64,000 bases of DNA from Variovorax ginsengisoli (GTDB lineage Bacteria; Pseudomonadota; Gammaproteobacteria; Burkholderiales; Burkholderiaceae_C): assembly GCF_006438845.1 (NCBI RefSeq), contig NZ_RCZJ01000007.1, forward strand, positions 1 to 64,000, given 5' to 3'. Positions 17,886 to 28,080 of the stretch are shown in pieces; position 1 is the stretch's first letter; each line of letters begins with the position of its first letter. A model generated the notes under the pieces. The model saw only the letters and a list, made by a program, of their open reading frames with translations. It searched no databases and was not told the origin of the DNA. Position numbers and translations under genes: made by a program.

Positions 17886-19643
17886 ATGACCTCATCGCCT
17901 GCCGAACCCAGCCCGCCTTCCCTGGCGCGCTTCCATGTGCAGAGCGAGGTGCTGCGCATGAGCACGCAGCCGCTGGGGCCGGTGCTGATCGTGCAGTTTC
18001 TGCTCAACGGCGGCATCGCGGCGCTGTTCGCCTGGCAGTACTCGCTGCCGCGGGCGTTGCTGTGGATGGCGTTGATCGCTCTGGTCACGCTGATGCGCGC
18101 GTTCTGGCCGCAGCGGCTGCCCGACGCCTTGACGCCGGCCACGTTGCGCCATGCCCAACGGGTGCACACGCTGCGCACCGCCGTCTGGGAGATCGCGCAC
18201 GGCGCGGCCGGCGTGCTGCTCTTCAACCCCGCGTCGGCCGAACAGCAACTGCTGCTGGGCCTCATCCTGATGGGCATGACGCTGTCGTCGGCCTTCTCCG
18301 TGTCGTTCTACGTGCCGGCCACGCAGTTGGCGATCACGCTGTTGCTGGCGCCGGTGGTCGTGATGGGCCTGGCCTTCGGCGCGCCGACCATGAGGGCGGT
18401 CGCGGTGATCGGTATCGGCCTGATCGCGATGATGTGGAAGCTGGTGGCCGACCATTCGCGCCAGCTCGAGGAGAACATCGCGCTGCGCCACAACGAGCGC
18501 GCGTTGCGCGAACAGGCGCTCGCCGGGCTGCACGAATCGCAGCGCGCGCAGGCCGAGCGGCTGCGCTTCTTCTCGGCCGCCAACCACGATCTGCGCCAGC
18601 CGGTGATGGCGATGGGCTTGCAAGCCGAAGTGTTGCGCCAGCAGCTGCGCGACGGTGCGCCCGCCCACACCGTGCAAGGCACGGTCGGCGCGCTGAGCCG
18701 GGCCCAGCAGGCGCTCGAGGGGCTGACCGATCAGCTGCTCGAGATCGGCCGCATCGAAGCCGCCGCCGACACTCTCACGCCATGTGCAGTATCGCTGGCG
18801 CCGCTGCTGCACGAGTTCGCTCGGCAGGAAGGCTCGGGCCGCGTGCGGGTGCGTTGCCCGGCCGACGCGCAGGCCTGGAGCGACCCGGTCGCGCTGCGTC
18901 GCATCCTCGGCAACCTGGTCGATAACGCGCTCAAGTTCACGCCGCAGGGCCGGGTGCTGCTGGCCTGTCGCCGCCGGCCGGGCGCGTGGCGCATCGAGGT
19001 GCGCGACGCGGGCATCGGCATTCCGCTCGATGCGCAGGAGCGGGTGTTCGGCGACTTCGAGCAGGTCGGCAATGTCGAGCGCAACCTGCAGCGCGGCCAT
19101 GGCCTGGGCCTGGCCATCGTGAGGCGGCTGGCGCAGCGCATCGGCGTGCAGCCCACGGTGCGCTCAGCGCCAGGGCGAGGTTCGGTGTTCGGCTTCGAGG
19201 TGGCAATGCCGCCTCATACGGCAGGCGGCGCCACGCCTGCGTTCACCGTTCCGCCCGCGATGGTTTTGCCAGTGCTGCCGCTGCGTGCGGACATCGCGGT
19301 GCTGGTGGTGGAAGACAACGCCGTGGTGGCCGAGAGCCTGGCGGCGCTGCTGCGCCTCTGGGGCGCCAGGCCGCGGGTCTACGAGAGCGCGGCCGAGGCC
19401 ATGGCGCTGGCCGACCTGCACGCCATCGACGTGGCGCTGTGCGACATTCGCTTGCCCGGCACCATCGACGGCATCGCGCTGGCCGAGCGGCTGCAGCGGC
19501 AGAAACCGGGGCTGGTGATCGCGTTGATCTCGGCCGACATCGACGAAGCGACGCAGTCCCTGGCGCGGGACCGGGGCTGGCATGCCCTGCGCAAGCCGGT
19601 GAATCCGGCCGCGCTGAAGGTCGTCCTGCGCAGCGCGGGCTGA
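17886..19643 (+). CDS. Hybrid sensor histidine kinase / response regulator
   Basis: A 585-residue membrane kinase. Several hydrophobic helices occupy about 30-185 with no large periplasmic domain. A HisKA helix has the phospho-accepting His234 in ANHDLRQPVMAMG. The ATPase domain has GNLVDNALKF (N box), DAGIGIP, GDFEQVGN and GHGLGLAIVRRLA. A C-terminal receiver starts near 475 with VEDNAVVAE, CDIRLPG and LRKPVNP. The NHDLRQP variant and the fused receiver are typical of kinases that pass phosphate to a LuxR-type regulator. The LuxR regulator at 8200-8874 is a possible, unproven partner. It is divergent from rlmL and convergent with rpoN. Confidence 0.9.
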   Translation: MTSSPAEPSPPSLARFHVQSEVLRMSTQPLGPVLIVQFLLNGGIAALFAWQYSLPRALLWMALIALVTLMRAFWPQRLPDALTPATLRHAQRVHTLRTAVWEIAHGAAGVLLFNPASAEQQLLLGLILMGMTLSSAFSVSFYVPATQLAITLLLAPVVVMGLAFGAPTMRAVAVIGIGLIAMMWKLVADHSRQLEENIALRHNERALREQALAGLHESQRAQAERLRFFSAANHDLRQPVMAMGLQAEVLRQQLRDGAPAHTVQGTVGALSRAQQALEGLTDQLLEIGRIEAAADTLTPCAVSLAPLLHEFARQEGSGRVRVRCPADAQAWSDPVALRRILGNLVDNALKFTPQGRVLLACRRRPGAWRIEVRDAGIGIPLDAQERVFGDFEQVGNVERNLQRGHGLGLAIVRRLAQRIGVQPTVRSAPGRGSVFGFEVAMPPHTAGGATPAFTVPPAMVLPVLPLRADIAVLVVEDNAVVAESLAALLRLWGARPRVYESAAEAMALADLHAIDVALCDIRLPGTIDGIALAERLQRQKPGLVIALISADIDEATQSLARDRGWHALRKPVNPAALKVVLRSAG

Positions 19644-19659
19644 GCAGCCCGCGCGACGG

Positions 19660-21237
19660 CTACAGCGCCTTGCGCAGGTTGGCCGGCGCGATGCGCAGTG
19701 CCTCGCGGTACTTGGCGACGGTGCGCCGCGCGCATTCGATGCCCTGCTCTTTCAGCATCTCGGAAATCTGGCTGTCCGACAGCGGCTTCTTGATGCTCTC
19801 GGCACTGACGAACTGCTTGATCAGCGCGCGCACCGCCGTGCTCGACGCGTTGCCGCCGGTCTCGGTGCCGAGCGCCGAGCCGAAGAAATACTTCAGCTCG
19901 ACCGTGCCGTAGGGCGTCGACATGTATTTGGCGGTGGTCACGCGACTGATGGTCGACTCGTGCAGGCCCAGCTCGTCGGCGATCTCGCGCAGCACCAGCG
20001 GGCGCATCGCCAGTTCGCCGTGCACGAAGTAGCTCTTCTGCCGTTCGACGATGGCGTTGGACACGCGCAGGATGGTGTCGAAGCGCTGCTGGATGTTCTT
20101 GATGAACCAGCGCGCTTCCTGCAGCCGCTGCGACAGCGCCTGGCTGCCCTCGCCCTTGTGCTGCTTGAGCGCGCCGGCATAGATGTCGTGCACCCGCAGG
20201 CGCGGCATCACGTCGGGGTTGAGCATCACGCGGAACTTGATGTTCGTGCCGCTGCCGCTGCGCGTCACGATCACATCCGGGATCACCACGTTGCGCTCCA
20301 CATCGACGAAGCGACGGCCCGGCTTGGGCTCGAGCGTGGCAATCAGCTGCAATGCGCTGCGCACTTCTTCCTCGTTGCTGCGGGTGAGCGTCGCCAAGCG
20401 CTTGAAATCGCGCCGCGCCAACAGTTCCATCGGCTGCTTGCAGATCGCGATGGCCGTCTTGCGCACCTGCGCCGTGGCGGCCGAATCGCCCGGCGCGGCC
20501 AGCGCCCGCAGCTGGATCGCCAGGCATTCGCCCAGGTCCCGTGCACCGACGCCGACCGGCTCCAAGCTTTGCAACAGGCCGAGCGCGACCTGGAAGTGAT
20601 GCACCAGACCGTCGAACTCGTCGTTGTCGTCGCCCGCCAAGCCGGAAGCCAGCGCGGGCAACGAGTCTTCGAGGTAGCCGTCGTCGTTGAGCGACTCGAT
20701 GAGAAAGCGCAGCGCCGCGCGATCGCTCTCGTTCAGGCGCAGGCTCAGCGCCTGCCGGTGGAGGAAGGACTGCAGCGACTCCTGGCTGCGCGCCAGCTCG
20801 GTCGCATCGGCGCGATCGCTGCCGTCGTTCGAACTCAGGTTGTTGGAACTGGCCGGCGCGTCGCCGCCCCACTCGCTGTCGTCGGGCGCCATCTCGACGG
20901 TGCCGTCGCCTTCCCAGTCGGGCTGGGCTTCGGTGGCATCGGGCGTCGGCGCATCGGCGTCGGTGGCGGCGACCGTGCTGTCGGTCGAGGTCGAGGTCGC
21001 GGAAGGGCCAGCGGCGAAATCGTCGTCGCGCGGCGGGGGCGCGTCGGCCGCCTCCACGCCGAATTCCTCGCGCGCCGCTTCTTCGGCGGTGCGCTCGAGG
21101 AAGGGGTTCTCGTCGAGCATCTGCTCGACTTCCTGGCTCAGTTCGAGCGTGGAAAGCTGCAGCAGCCGGATCGACTGCTGGAGCTGGGGCGTGAGCGCGA
21201 GATGCTGCGAGACACGCAGCGAAAGGCCCTGCTTCAT
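19660..21237 (-). CDS. rpoN: RNA polymerase sigma-54 factor
   Basis: Directs RNA polymerase to -24/-12 promoters that need enhancer-binding activators. The 525-residue protein has the glutamine-rich activator-interacting N-terminus (SQHLALTPQLQQSIRLLQLS), an acidic linker (about 60-160), the core-binding domain and the DNA-binding part. That part has the HTH (ADELGLHESTISRVT) and the RpoN box ARRTVAKYRE. It lies 17 bases downstream of lptB in the conserved lptA-lptB-rpoN order. Confidence 0.97.
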   Translation of the reverse strand: MKQGLSLRVSQHLALTPQLQQSIRLLQLSTLELSQEVEQMLDENPFLERTAEEAAREEFGVEAADAPPPRDDDFAAGPSATSTSTDSTVAATDADAPTPDATEAQPDWEGDGTVEMAPDDSEWGGDAPASSNNLSSNDGSDRADATELARSQESLQSFLHRQALSLRLNESDRAALRFLIESLNDDGYLEDSLPALASGLAGDDNDEFDGLVHHFQVALGLLQSLEPVGVGARDLGECLAIQLRALAAPGDSAATAQVRKTAIAICKQPMELLARRDFKRLATLTRSNEEEVRSALQLIATLEPKPGRRFVDVERNVVIPDVIVTRSGSGTNIKFRVMLNPDVMPRLRVHDIYAGALKQHKGEGSQALSQRLQEARWFIKNIQQRFDTILRVSNAIVERQKSYFVHGELAMRPLVLREIADELGLHESTISRVTTAKYMSTPYGTVELKYFFGSALGTETGGNASSTAVRALIKQFVSAESIKKPLSDSQISEMLKEQGIECARRTVAKYREALRIAPANLRKAL

Positions 21238-21254
21238 GGGAGTGCCGCGCTCCC

Positions 21255-22061
21255 CTACATCCGGAAGTGTTCGCCCAGGTACACGCGTCGTACCTCGGCG
21301 TTGTCGACGATCTCCGAAGGCGTGCCTTGTGCCAGCACTTGCCCGTCGCTGATGATGAAAGCGTGATCGCAGATGCCCAGCGTTTCGCGCACGTTGTGGT
21401 CGGTGATGAGCACGCCGATGCCGCGGCCCTTCAGGAAGCTGACGATGCGCTGGATCTCGATCACCGCGATCGGGTCGATGCCGGCGAAGGGCTCGTCCAG
21501 CAGGATGAAGCGCGGCTGCGTGGCCAGGGCACGGGCGATCTCGACGCGGCGGCGCTCGCCTCCCGACAACGACAGCGCGGGCGAATCGCGCAGGTGCTCG
21601 ACGCGCAATTCGGCCAGCAATTCGCTGAGGCGGTCGTCGATGCGCTTTTTCGAGAGCGCGACCAGCCGGCCCTTGGCATCGGGCTCGCGTTGCAGCTCGA
21701 GCACCGCGCGCACGTTCTCCTGCACGGTCAGCTTGCGGAAAATCGACGCCTCCTGCGGCAGATAGCTCAGGCCCATGCGGGCACGACGATGGATCGGCAT
21801 GTGAGCGATCGGCTCGCCATCGATGGTGATCTCGCCAGCGTCGGCGCGCACCAGCCCGACGATCATGTAGAACGACGTGGTCTTGCCCGCGCCGTTGGGG
21901 CCGAGCAGCCCGACGACCTCGCCCTTCTGCACGTCGAGCGACACGTTCTTGACGACCTGACGGCTGCCGTAGCTCTTCTGCAGCCCGCGCACCTCAAGGC
22001 GGCTGCTGCCGTTCTCGCCGTTCGCGAGGCTTTGGCGGACGCTTTCGACGCCGGCGTTCAC
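21255..22061 (-). CDS. lptB: LPS export ABC transporter ATPase LptB
   Basis: The ATPase that powers lipopolysaccharide extraction by LptFG. The 268-residue protein has Walker [11 protein letters not shown], the Q-loop PQEASIF, the signature [12 protein letters not shown], Walker [13 protein letters not shown] and the H-loop TDHNV. A ~20-residue N-terminal extension precedes the usual start. It overlaps the end of lptA by four bases. Confidence 0.96.
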   Translation of the reverse strand: MNAGVESVRQSLANGENGSSRLEVRGLQKSYGSRQVVKNVSLDVQKGEVVGLLGPNGAGKTTSFYMIVGLVRADAGEITIDGEPIAHMPIHRRARMGLSYLPQEASIFRKLTVQENVRAVLELQREPDAKGRLVALSKKRIDDRLSELLAELRVEHLRDSPALSLSGGERRRVEIARALATQPRFILLDEPFAGIDPIAVIEIQRIVSFLKGRGIGVLITDHNVRETLGICDHAFIISDGQVLAQGTPSEIVDNAEVRRVYLGEHFRM

Positions 22062-22747
22062 TGGCGCTGTTCTCCGCCGAGCGTGGTGCTCGGACGCAAG
22101 CCACGGCCCGGCGCTGCGGGCGTCGGACCCGCCGCAGCGGGGGCCGCGGGCTGGGCTGGCGCGGACGCTGCGGCCTTGGGCGTGAGGATCGCCTTCACGC
22201 GGCTGCCTTGGGCACCGGTGGCCACGCTGGCGCCCGGTGGCAGCGGCGAACCGTTGACGGTGAAGGTGTCGTTGCTCTGGTCGTAGACGATCAGCGCACC
22301 GCTGCTTTCGTCATTGGGCGTGGCGCCGATCAACCGGCGCATCACGGCCCGGCGGATGAACTTCACGTTGTCGGCGCGGCTGTCGTACTCGATCACCTCG
22401 CCTTCGCCCTCGGTCCATTCGTCGATGCCGGAATCACGCTTCTGCTTGTAATAGGCCAGCTTGCCGGGCGCCGCGGTGACCACGCCGTACTGGTAGCCCT
22501 CAGGGTCCTGCCGGACGTCGATGCGTGCACCGCGAATGATGATGGTGCCCTTGGTAACGACCACATTGCCGGTGAACACGCTGGTCTGCTTGAGGTCGTC
22601 GTAGCGCATGGCATCGGCCTCGATGTTCATGGGCTTGGTGCGGTCGGCCCGCTCGGCCAGCGCCGCCGTGCCGAATCCGGTCAGCATCGACGCCGCCAAC
22701 ACGGCACGCAGAAGGAGGAGAAGTGGGGAGTAGGGTCGCGAGGTCAT
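22058..22747 (-). CDS. lptA: LPS transport periplasmic protein LptA
   Basis: Forms the periplasmic bridge that carries LPS to the outer membrane. The 229-residue protein has a cleavable signal peptide (hydrophobic stretch [18 protein letters not shown], probable cut after ALA). Its OstA/LptA domain has [35 protein letters not shown] and GPEV-like beta-jellyroll repeats. The C-terminal ~35 residues are Ala/Pro-rich. The usual lptC is not directly upstream; a terminator and dsbA are there instead. Confidence 0.93.
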   Translation of the reverse strand: MTSRPYSPLLLLLRAVLAASMLTGFGTAALAERADRTKPMNIEADAMRYDDLKQTSVFTGNVVVTKGTIIIRGARIDVRQDPEGYQYGVVTAAPGKLAYYKQKRDSGIDEWTEGEGEVIEYDSRADNVKFIRRAVMRRLIGATPNDESSGALIVYDQSNDTFTVNGSPLPPGASVATGAQGSRVKAILTPKAAASAPAQPAAPAAAGPTPAAPGRGLRPSTTLGGEQRQ

Positions 22748-22810
22748 AAAGGCACGAAACTTGCTGGACGATTGTATGCGTCGAAGCCGGCAGGTCCGGC
22801 GACCCGGACG

Positions 22811-22834
22811 AAAAAGCCCGCCGAGGCGGGCTTT
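22811..22834 (-). terminator. Intrinsic terminator after dsbA
   Basis: On the minus strand AAAGCCCGCC-TC-GGCGGGCTTTTT forms a perfect GC-rich stem ending in a T-run. It lies 29 bases after the dsbA stop and separates the argS-SPOR-dsbA transcript from lptA. Confidence 0.9.
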
Positions 22835-22862
22835 GCGGTGCGAAGGCGCCGGGTCGGCGCGC

Positions 22863-23519
22863 TCAGGACTTGCGCGCTTCGGCGATCAGCAGACCGGTGA
22901 CTTCGAGCGCACGGTCCAGCGAGCCGGCGGTATCGCCATCGATGTACCAGCGGCCGGCCACGCCCAGGGCCGGCACACCGGCCACCTGGTAGTCGCTGGT
23001 CAGCTGGGTGGCACGCTTCGCCTTGCCGGCCACCGAGAACGACTTGAACAGGTCGGCGAACTTCTTGCCGTCCAGGCCCGGCTGCTTGTCGGCCCAGGCC
23101 AGGATCGCAGCATCGCCGAACAGCGGCTGGCGCTGTTGATGAATCGCCTGAAACAGCTTCATCTGGAACTCGTCGACCTTGCCCATGGCTTCGAGCGTGT
23201 AGTAGAGGCGCTGCTTGGGCTCCGTGTCGTTGCCGACGAAGGGCACCGGAATGCGCTTGAAGACCACGTCGGCTGGCAGTTGCTTGACCCAGGTTTCGAG
23301 CCGCGGCTCGAAGGCGGCGCAGTGAGGGCAGTTGTACGAGAAGAACTCGACGACCTCGACCTTGCCAGCCGGCGTGTCGACGGGCGCCCGCTTGCCCAGC
23401 ACGATGTAGTCGGTTCCAGCCTTGGGAACGCGCGCCTGCGCATGCACTCCGGTGGCGGCGAAGGGGAGCAGACCCAGCGAGGCGGCGGTCAGCGAAAAGT
23501 CACGGCGTTTCATCATCAT
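22863..23519 (-). CDS. dsbA: Thiol:disulfide interchange protein DsbA
   Basis: Introduces disulfide bonds into periplasmic proteins. The 218-residue product has an N-terminal export signal with a twin-arginine-like KRRDFSLT followed by a hydrophobic core. The thioredoxin active site is CPHC (Cys64 and Cys67), and a cis-proline loop lies at VAGVPALGV. Three ATG codons in tandem occur at 23511-23519; the first has AGGAG nine bases upstream. It follows the SPOR-domain gene, as is common in Comamonadaceae. Confidence 0.94.
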   Translation of the reverse strand: MMMKRRDFSLTAASLGLLPFAATGVHAQARVPKAGTDYIVLGKRAPVDTPAGKVEVVEFFSYNCPHCAAFEPRLETWVKQLPADVVFKRIPVPFVGNDTEPKQRLYYTLEAMGKVDEFQMKLFQAIHQQRQPLFGDAAILAWADKQPGLDGKKFADLFKSFSVAGKAKRATQLTSDYQVAGVPALGVAGRWYIDGDTAGSLDRALEVTGLLIAEARKS

Positions 23520-23628
23520 CAAAGGTTTCTCCTGTGCGGCTGAAAGAGCCGAGGAACCGGTGCGGAGTTCCCGCACCGGCAAGGATTGCGCCGCAGCGCG
23601 GCGATTCGTTCAGGCGGCAAACACACGC

Positions 23629-24321
23629 TCAGCGCTGGACGCGCACGAGGTTGGATTCGAGTCCACCGCCGTCGAGCCGCCCCTTGAGGCGGTCGGCGTC
23701 GTCCTTCTTGTTGAAGGGGCCCGCGCGCACCCGATAGACGGTGCGGCCGGCCTGCTCGCGCTCGGTGATGCGCGCTTCGACACCCATCAAGGAGAGCTTG
23801 GCGCGCTGGGCCTCGGCGTCTTCGGTGCTGCGAAAGGCACCGGCCTGCACGAAGTACATGAAGGGATCTGCCGCGTCGCTGCCCGAGCCCACCGCGCCGG
23901 CGCGCGCCCGGGCCAGGTCGCCCAGCGGGTCGGACGATGCGGCAGGGGCGTTCGCCGTGGACGGCTGCGTGGGTCGCGGCGCAGCGGCCGACGCGGCGCC
24001 ACGCGCGGGCGGCGCCACGGTCACGGGCACAGGGCCGGTCGACGGATTCGGTGGGTTCAACGTGCCCACCGATGCGGGCTGCGAGGTCTCGGGCGGCGGC
24101 GTGCGGGCCGAGGGCTTGCCCGACAGCGGCGCGTTCGGATTCCAGTCCCGGTTCTTGCGGGCCTCGGCCTCGTCCTGCTCGGCACCGCCGCGCTGGGTCT
24201 TGCTCATGAACGGGATCGGCACCTTGGTCACGTAGACCGCGATGCCAAGGGCCACTCCGAGCCCGAGCACAATGCCGATGATCAGGCCGATGACGGTGTT
24301 GCCGCGTTGTCTTGTTTTCAT
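23629..24321 (-). CDS. SPOR-domain cell-division protein (FtsN-like)
   Basis: A 230-residue inner-membrane protein. It has a short cytoplasmic start (MKTRQRGN), one membrane helix (IGLIIGIVLGLGVALGIAV), a long Pro/Ala-rich periplasmic linker and a C-terminal SPOR domain (FMYFVQAGAFRSTEDAEAQR to NLVRVQR), which binds denuded glycan at the septum. An alternative GTG start at 24337-24339 overlaps the argS stop as GTGA and would add six residues. It sits between argS and dsbA, the conserved betaproteobacterial order. Confidence 0.88.
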   Translation of the reverse strand: MKTRQRGNTVIGLIIGIVLGLGVALGIAVYVTKVPIPFMSKTQRGGAEQDEAEARKNRDWNPNAPLSGKPSARTPPPETSQPASVGTLNPPNPSTGPVPVTVAPPARGAASAAAPRPTQPSTANAPAASSDPLGDLARARAGAVGSGSDAADPFMYFVQAGAFRSTEDAEAQRAKLSLMGVEARITEREQAGRTVYRVRAGPFNKKDDADRLKGRLDGGGLESNLVRVQR

Positions 24322-24335
24322 GGTGAGAAAGGAAG

Positions 24336-26021
24336 TCACATCTTGCGCGGCGCACTGACGCCGAGCACTGCCAGGCCATTGTGCAGCACCTGCGCGGTGG
24401 CGGCGACCAGCGCCAGGCGGGCCTGCTTGACCGCTTCGTCGTCGACCAGGATGCGTTCGGCGTCGTAGTAGCTGTGGTAGCTGGCGGCCAATTCGCGCAG
24501 GTAGAAGGTCACGTCGTGCGGCGCGAAATCAGTGGCCGCTGCGGTGAGCATGGCCGGGTATTTGGCCAGCAGCAGCATCAGCGCCTGGGCTGCCGGGCTT
24601 TCCAGCGCCGACAGGTCGACGCTCTTCAACGCGGCGACATCGCCACCCCAGGCCGTCAGCACCGAGCAGATGCGCGCGTGCGCGTACTGCACGTAATACA
24701 CCGGGTTGTCGTTGTTCTTCGCCACCGCCAGGTCGACGTCGAAGGTGTATTCGGTGTCGGGCTTGCGGCTGAGCAGGAAGAAGCGGACCGCATCGGTGCT
24801 GGTCCATTCGATCAGGTCGCGCAGCGTGACGTAGCTGCCGGCGCGCTTGCTGATCTTGACTTCTTCGCCGCCCTTCATGACGCGCACCATGGTGTGGAGC
24901 ACGTAGTCGGGGTAACCGGCCGGGATGCCGACGCCGGCCGCCTGCAGGCCGGCGCGAACGCGCGCGATGGTGCCGTGGTGGTCGGTGCCCTGGATGTTCA
25001 CGACCTTGTGGAAGCCCCGCTCCCACTTGGCGATGTGGTACGCCACGTCGGGCACGAAATAGGTGTACGTGCCGTCCTGCTTGCGCATGACGCGGTCCTT
25101 GTCGTCGCCGTACTCGGTCGACTTGAGCCACAACGCGCCGTCCTGCTCGTAGGTCTTGCCGGCGTCGACCAGCTTTTGCACCGTCGCGGAGACGCGGCCG
25201 CTGGTGTAGAGACTCGACTCCAGGTAGTAGTTGTCGAAGCTCACCTGGAAGGCCTTCAGGTCCAGGTCCTGCTCGTGGCGCAGGTAGGCCACGGCGAACT
25301 GCCGGATCGCGTCGATGTCGTCCACGTCGCCGCTGGCGGTGTATTCGCGGTCGTCGGCGCTGACCGTTTTCTTCCCCTTGAAGTCTTCGGCGATGTCGGC
25401 GATGTAGTCGCCGTTGTACGCAGGCGCCTTCTCGCCGCTCGGCCATTCGGCGTCGCCCGGCTTGAAGCCCTGCAGGCGCAGCTGCGTGCTGTTGGCCAGG
25501 GTCTGGATCTGCACGCCAGCGTCGTTGTAATAGAACTCGCGGTACACGTCGTCGCCCTGCGTGGCCAGCAGGTTGCAGATCGCGTCGCCCAGCGCGGCCT
25601 GGCGGCCATGGCCGACGTGCAGCGGGCCGGTCGGGTTGGCCGAGACGAACTCGACCAGCACCTTGTCGCCGCGGGCCGGCTGGTGCCCGAAGGCCGCGCC
25701 GGCGGCCAGCACTTCGCGCACGATCTGTTGCTTGGCGGCGGTCTTGAGGCGAATGTTCAGAAAACCGGGGCCGGCGATCTCGATCGCCTCGACCCATTGC
25801 GCGAAAGCGGGCGTGGCACGGAGGGCCGCGCTGATCTCATCGGCGAGCTCGCGCGGCTTGCGCCCGAGCGGTTTGGCGAGCTGCATGGCGGCCGTGCTGG
25901 CGAAATCGCCATGTGCCGCGACTTTGGGCGATTCGAAAATCGCCTTGGCACCGGCACCGGGAGAGAAGGATTCGAGCGTGTTCGCGAGCGCCGCGAGCAG
26001 CTCCTGTTTGACCAATAGCAT
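24336..26021 (-). CDS. argS: Arginyl-tRNA synthetase
   Basis: Charges tRNA-Arg with arginine. The 561-residue class I synthetase has an N-terminal Arg-tRNA-specific domain ([13 protein letters not shown]), the HIGH-type motif [17 protein letters not shown]-type [12 protein letters not shown], and the DALR anticodon-binding C-terminus ([29 protein letters not shown]). Length is normal. It heads the argS-SPOR-dsbA run. Confidence 0.97.
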   Translation of the reverse strand: MLLVKQELLAALANTLESFSPGAGAKAIFESPKVAAHGDFASTAAMQLAKPLGRKPRELADEISAALRATPAFAQWVEAIEIAGPGFLNIRLKTAAKQQIVREVLAAGAAFGHQPARGDKVLVEFVSANPTGPLHVGHGRQAALGDAICNLLATQGDDVYREFYYNDAGVQIQTLANSTQLRLQGFKPGDAEWPSGEKAPAYNGDYIADIAEDFKGKKTVSADDREYTASGDVDDIDAIRQFAVAYLRHEQDLDLKAFQVSFDNYYLESSLYTSGRVSATVQKLVDAGKTYEQDGALWLKSTEYGDDKDRVMRKQDGTYTYFVPDVAYHIAKWERGFHKVVNIQGTDHHGTIARVRAGLQAAGVGIPAGYPDYVLHTMVRVMKGGEEVKISKRAGSYVTLRDLIEWTSTDAVRFFLLSRKPDTEYTFDVDLAVAKNNDNPVYYVQYAHARICSVLTAWGGDVAALKSVDLSALESPAAQALMLLLAKYPAMLTAAATDFAPHDVTFYLRELAASYHSYYDAERILVDDEAVKQARLALVAATAQVLHNGLAVLGVSAPRKM

Positions 26022-26097
26022 CGACGGATTTTACGGGGGCGAACCCGGGCGTTCGCGTTCCGCGGTCATCCGGTGCCGACGGTCGACCGTTACAGGG

Positions 26098-26120
26098 GCA
26101 GCCCCGGCCTTCGGGGCTGC
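26098..26120. other. Strong hairpin between argS and the psiF-like gene
   Basis: A nine-base-pair GC-rich stem GCAGCCCCG/CGGGGCTGC with loop GCCTT, 31 bases upstream of the psiF-like ATG. No T-run follows. It lies in the 5' untranslated region of the psiF-like gene and could affect its mRNA, or simply separate two divergent genes. Confidence 0.5.
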
Positions 26121-26150
26121 TGTCACACCCAACCTTCGAGGAGCTTCATC

Positions 26151-26465
26151 ATGAAAAACATCCTTTCGCTGATCGCCCTGGGCGCTTGCCTCTCCTTCGG
26201 CGCTGCGCAGGCCCAGGACAAGGCCGCCATGCCCGAGAAGGCGCCGACCGCCCAGCAAGGCAAGATGGCCACGTGCAACAAGGACGCGGCCGACAAGAAG
26301 GGTGACGAACGCAAGACCTTCATGAAGACCTGCTTGTCGGCGGGCGGCGGCAAGGTCACCCAGCAGGAAAAGATGAAGACCTGCAATGCCGACGCCAAGA
26401 CCAAGACGCTGAAGGGCGACGAGCGCAAGGCGTTCATGAAGACCTGCCTCAGCAGCAAGGCCTGA
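26151..26465 (+). CDS. PsiF-repeat small periplasmic protein
   Basis: A 104-residue exported protein. The signal peptide MKNILSLIALGACLSFGAAQ is followed by two PsiF repeats with the pattern KMxTCNxDA...KGDERKxFMKTCLS. Relatives include E. coli PsiF, induced by phosphate starvation, whose biochemical role is not known. Each repeat carries two cysteines. The ATG has GAGGAG nine bases upstream. Confidence 0.88.
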   Translation: MKNILSLIALGACLSFGAAQAQDKAAMPEKAPTAQQGKMATCNKDAADKKGDERKTFMKTCLSAGGGKVTQQEKMKTCNADAKTKTLKGDERKAFMKTCLSSKA

Positions 26466-26576
26466 GCGCCAAGGCCTGATCCCCAGGCTTGCCCACTTCG
26501 TGTGGCAGCGCCAACTCCTTCCAGGGGGCGACATCGGCGGCCCGGCAAAGCCGGTTCCGCGCTCTCTCTGGAATAG

Positions 26577-26600
26577 AAAAGCTCCGCTTGCGGGGCTTTT
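26577..26600. terminator. Bidirectional intrinsic terminator
   Basis: AAAAGCTCCGC-TT-GCGGGGCTTTT, an 11-base-pair stem with one G-T pair and A/T runs on both sides. It can end the psiF-like gene (plus) and the DUF2214 gene (minus), whose stop codon is one base away. Confidence 0.88.
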
Positions 26601-26601
26601 C

Positions 26602-27054
26602 TTATTTCCCGAAGCCGCGGGCGAGGAAGACGGCGACCAGCGGGATGATCGCGATCAGGTGGGCCTGCACCATCACCAGCTTGCGCGTCTTCAGTATCTC
26701 GGCCTCGGGCGGCAGCGTGCCGTCGGCGCGCAGCGCCTTGCGCCAGCGCAGGAAGGTCAGCGTCGGGAAGATCGACATCAGGCCGACCACGATGAAGAGC
26801 GTCAGCTTCACGTGCAGCAAGGGGTTGGTCCAGTACCAGGCCGTGCCCTTGATGCCCAGGACGGTGCGGGCGACGCCGGTAGCCAGTACCGCAAAGGCGG
26901 CGATGCCGTACACCCGGTCGACTTTCGCGAGCCGTTCCACCACCGCGGCGTTCAGCCACTGCACGCGGCACAGCGCCGCCTCGCTGGCGATGAAGACGAC
27001 CATGGTGAGGATGGCCAGCAGGTGCAGGTAGGCGAGGATGGCTTCGAGGGTCAT
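26602..27054 (-). CDS. DUF2214 family inner-membrane protein
   Basis: A 150-residue protein with four predicted membrane helices (starting YLHLLAILTMVVFIASE, VYGIAAFAVLATGVA, LTLFIVVGLMSIFPTLTFL, AHLIAIIPLVAVFLA). It matches DUF2214, a family of unknown function. The ATG overlaps the stop of the upstream LysR gene as ATGA, so the two are probably translated together; this is unusual because LysR genes are more often divergent from their targets. Confidence 0.8.
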   Translation of the reverse strand: MTLEAILAYLHLLAILTMVVFIASEAALCRVQWLNAAVVERLAKVDRVYGIAAFAVLATGVARTVLGIKGTAWYWTNPLLHVKLTLFIVVGLMSIFPTLTFLRWRKALRADGTLPPEAEILKTRKLVMVQAHLIAIIPLVAVFLARGFGK

Positions 27055-28013
27055 CGGGTCTTTTTCGTGGGGTTTGTCGGGGGCGCCGCCATTGTGCCGG
27101 CCGCCCAGAACTCGGGGCGTCCGTACTCGGCCTTGAGAAAGTCCAGCCAGAGCCGCACGCGCAACGCCAGGTGCTTGCGCTGCGGAAACACCGCGTAGAT
27201 GCCGTTCGGCGGTGCCGCGAAATCGTCGAGCACCGGCACCAGCAGGCCGGCCTCGACCTCGGCTTCGATCTCCCAGCTGCTGCGCCACGCGATGCCGTGG
27301 CCGGCCAGGCACCAGTCGTGCAGCACCTGGCCGTCGGAGCAGTCGAAAGGGCCGGAGGGCTTCAGGTGGATGGTCTCGGGCTCGCCGGCCGACGGCACGC
27401 GGAACGCCCAGCCGCGCGTCTGCGAAGCGTCGCTCGAGAGCGTGAGGCAGGCAAAGCGGGACAAGTCCGACGGATGGCGCGGCGTGCCGTGGCGGCGCAG
27501 GAACTCGGGCGTCGCCACGCACCGGCGCCGGTTGTCGGCCAGGCGCAGGCTCACCAGCGACGAATCGGGCAGGTCGCCGACGCGCACCGCGCAGTCGAAG
27601 CTCTCGCCGGCCACGTCGACCACGCGATCGCTCAGGTTCAACGAGATCGTCACCTCGGGGTGCAGCGCATGGAAGCGCGGCACCAGCGGTGCGACGTGGC
27701 GGCGGCCGAAACCGGCCGGCGCCGTCACCCGCAGATGGCCGCTCGCCCTGACGCCGCCGGCGCTGACGCTGGCCTCCGCGTCGGCGACCTCCACCAGAAG
27801 GCGCTGGCAGTCCTCCAGGAAAGCGCTGCCCTCGTGCGTGAGCGTGAGGCGCCGCGTGGTGCGCACCAGCAACTTGACGCCCAGCCGCTCCTCGAGCGCG
27901 TCGATGCGCCGCCCGATGACAGCCGGCGCCACGCCCTCGGCCTTGGCCGCGGCGGTCAGGCTGCCGCGCGTGGCGACCGAGACGAAGGATTCGAGTTGCG
28001 TGAGGCGGTCCAT
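27051..28013 (-). CDS. LysR-family transcriptional regulator
   Basis: A 320-residue regulator. The N-terminal winged helix has MDRLTQLESFVSVATRGSLT, AAAKAEGVAPAVIGRRIDAL and LGVKLLVRTTRRLTLT. The substrate-binding domain (about 90-300) starts with SGHLRVTAPAGFGRRHVAP. The C-terminal tail is Pro/Thr-rich. The ATG at 28011-28013 fits the family. Its target is not known; it is coupled to the DUF2214 gene downstream and divergent from the TetR gene. Confidence 0.9.
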   Translation of the reverse strand: MDRLTQLESFVSVATRGSLTAAAKAEGVAPAVIGRRIDALEERLGVKLLVRTTRRLTLTHEGSAFLEDCQRLLVEVADAEASVSAGGVRASGHLRVTAPAGFGRRHVAPLVPRFHALHPEVTISLNLSDRVVDVAGESFDCAVRVGDLPDSSLVSLRLADNRRRCVATPEFLRRHGTPRHPSDLSRFACLTLSSDASQTRGWAFRVPSAGEPETIHLKPSGPFDCSDGQVLHDWCLAGHGIAWRSSWEIEAEVEAGLLVPVLDDFAAPPNGIYAVFPQRKHLALRVRLWLDFLKAEYGRPEFWAAGTMAAPPTNPTKKTR

Positions 28014-28080
28014 TGGCGCCGGATTATCCAGAGCAGCCCCACCGCCCTGTCGGGCATTGGCCGAAGCAACGGGTAAACCC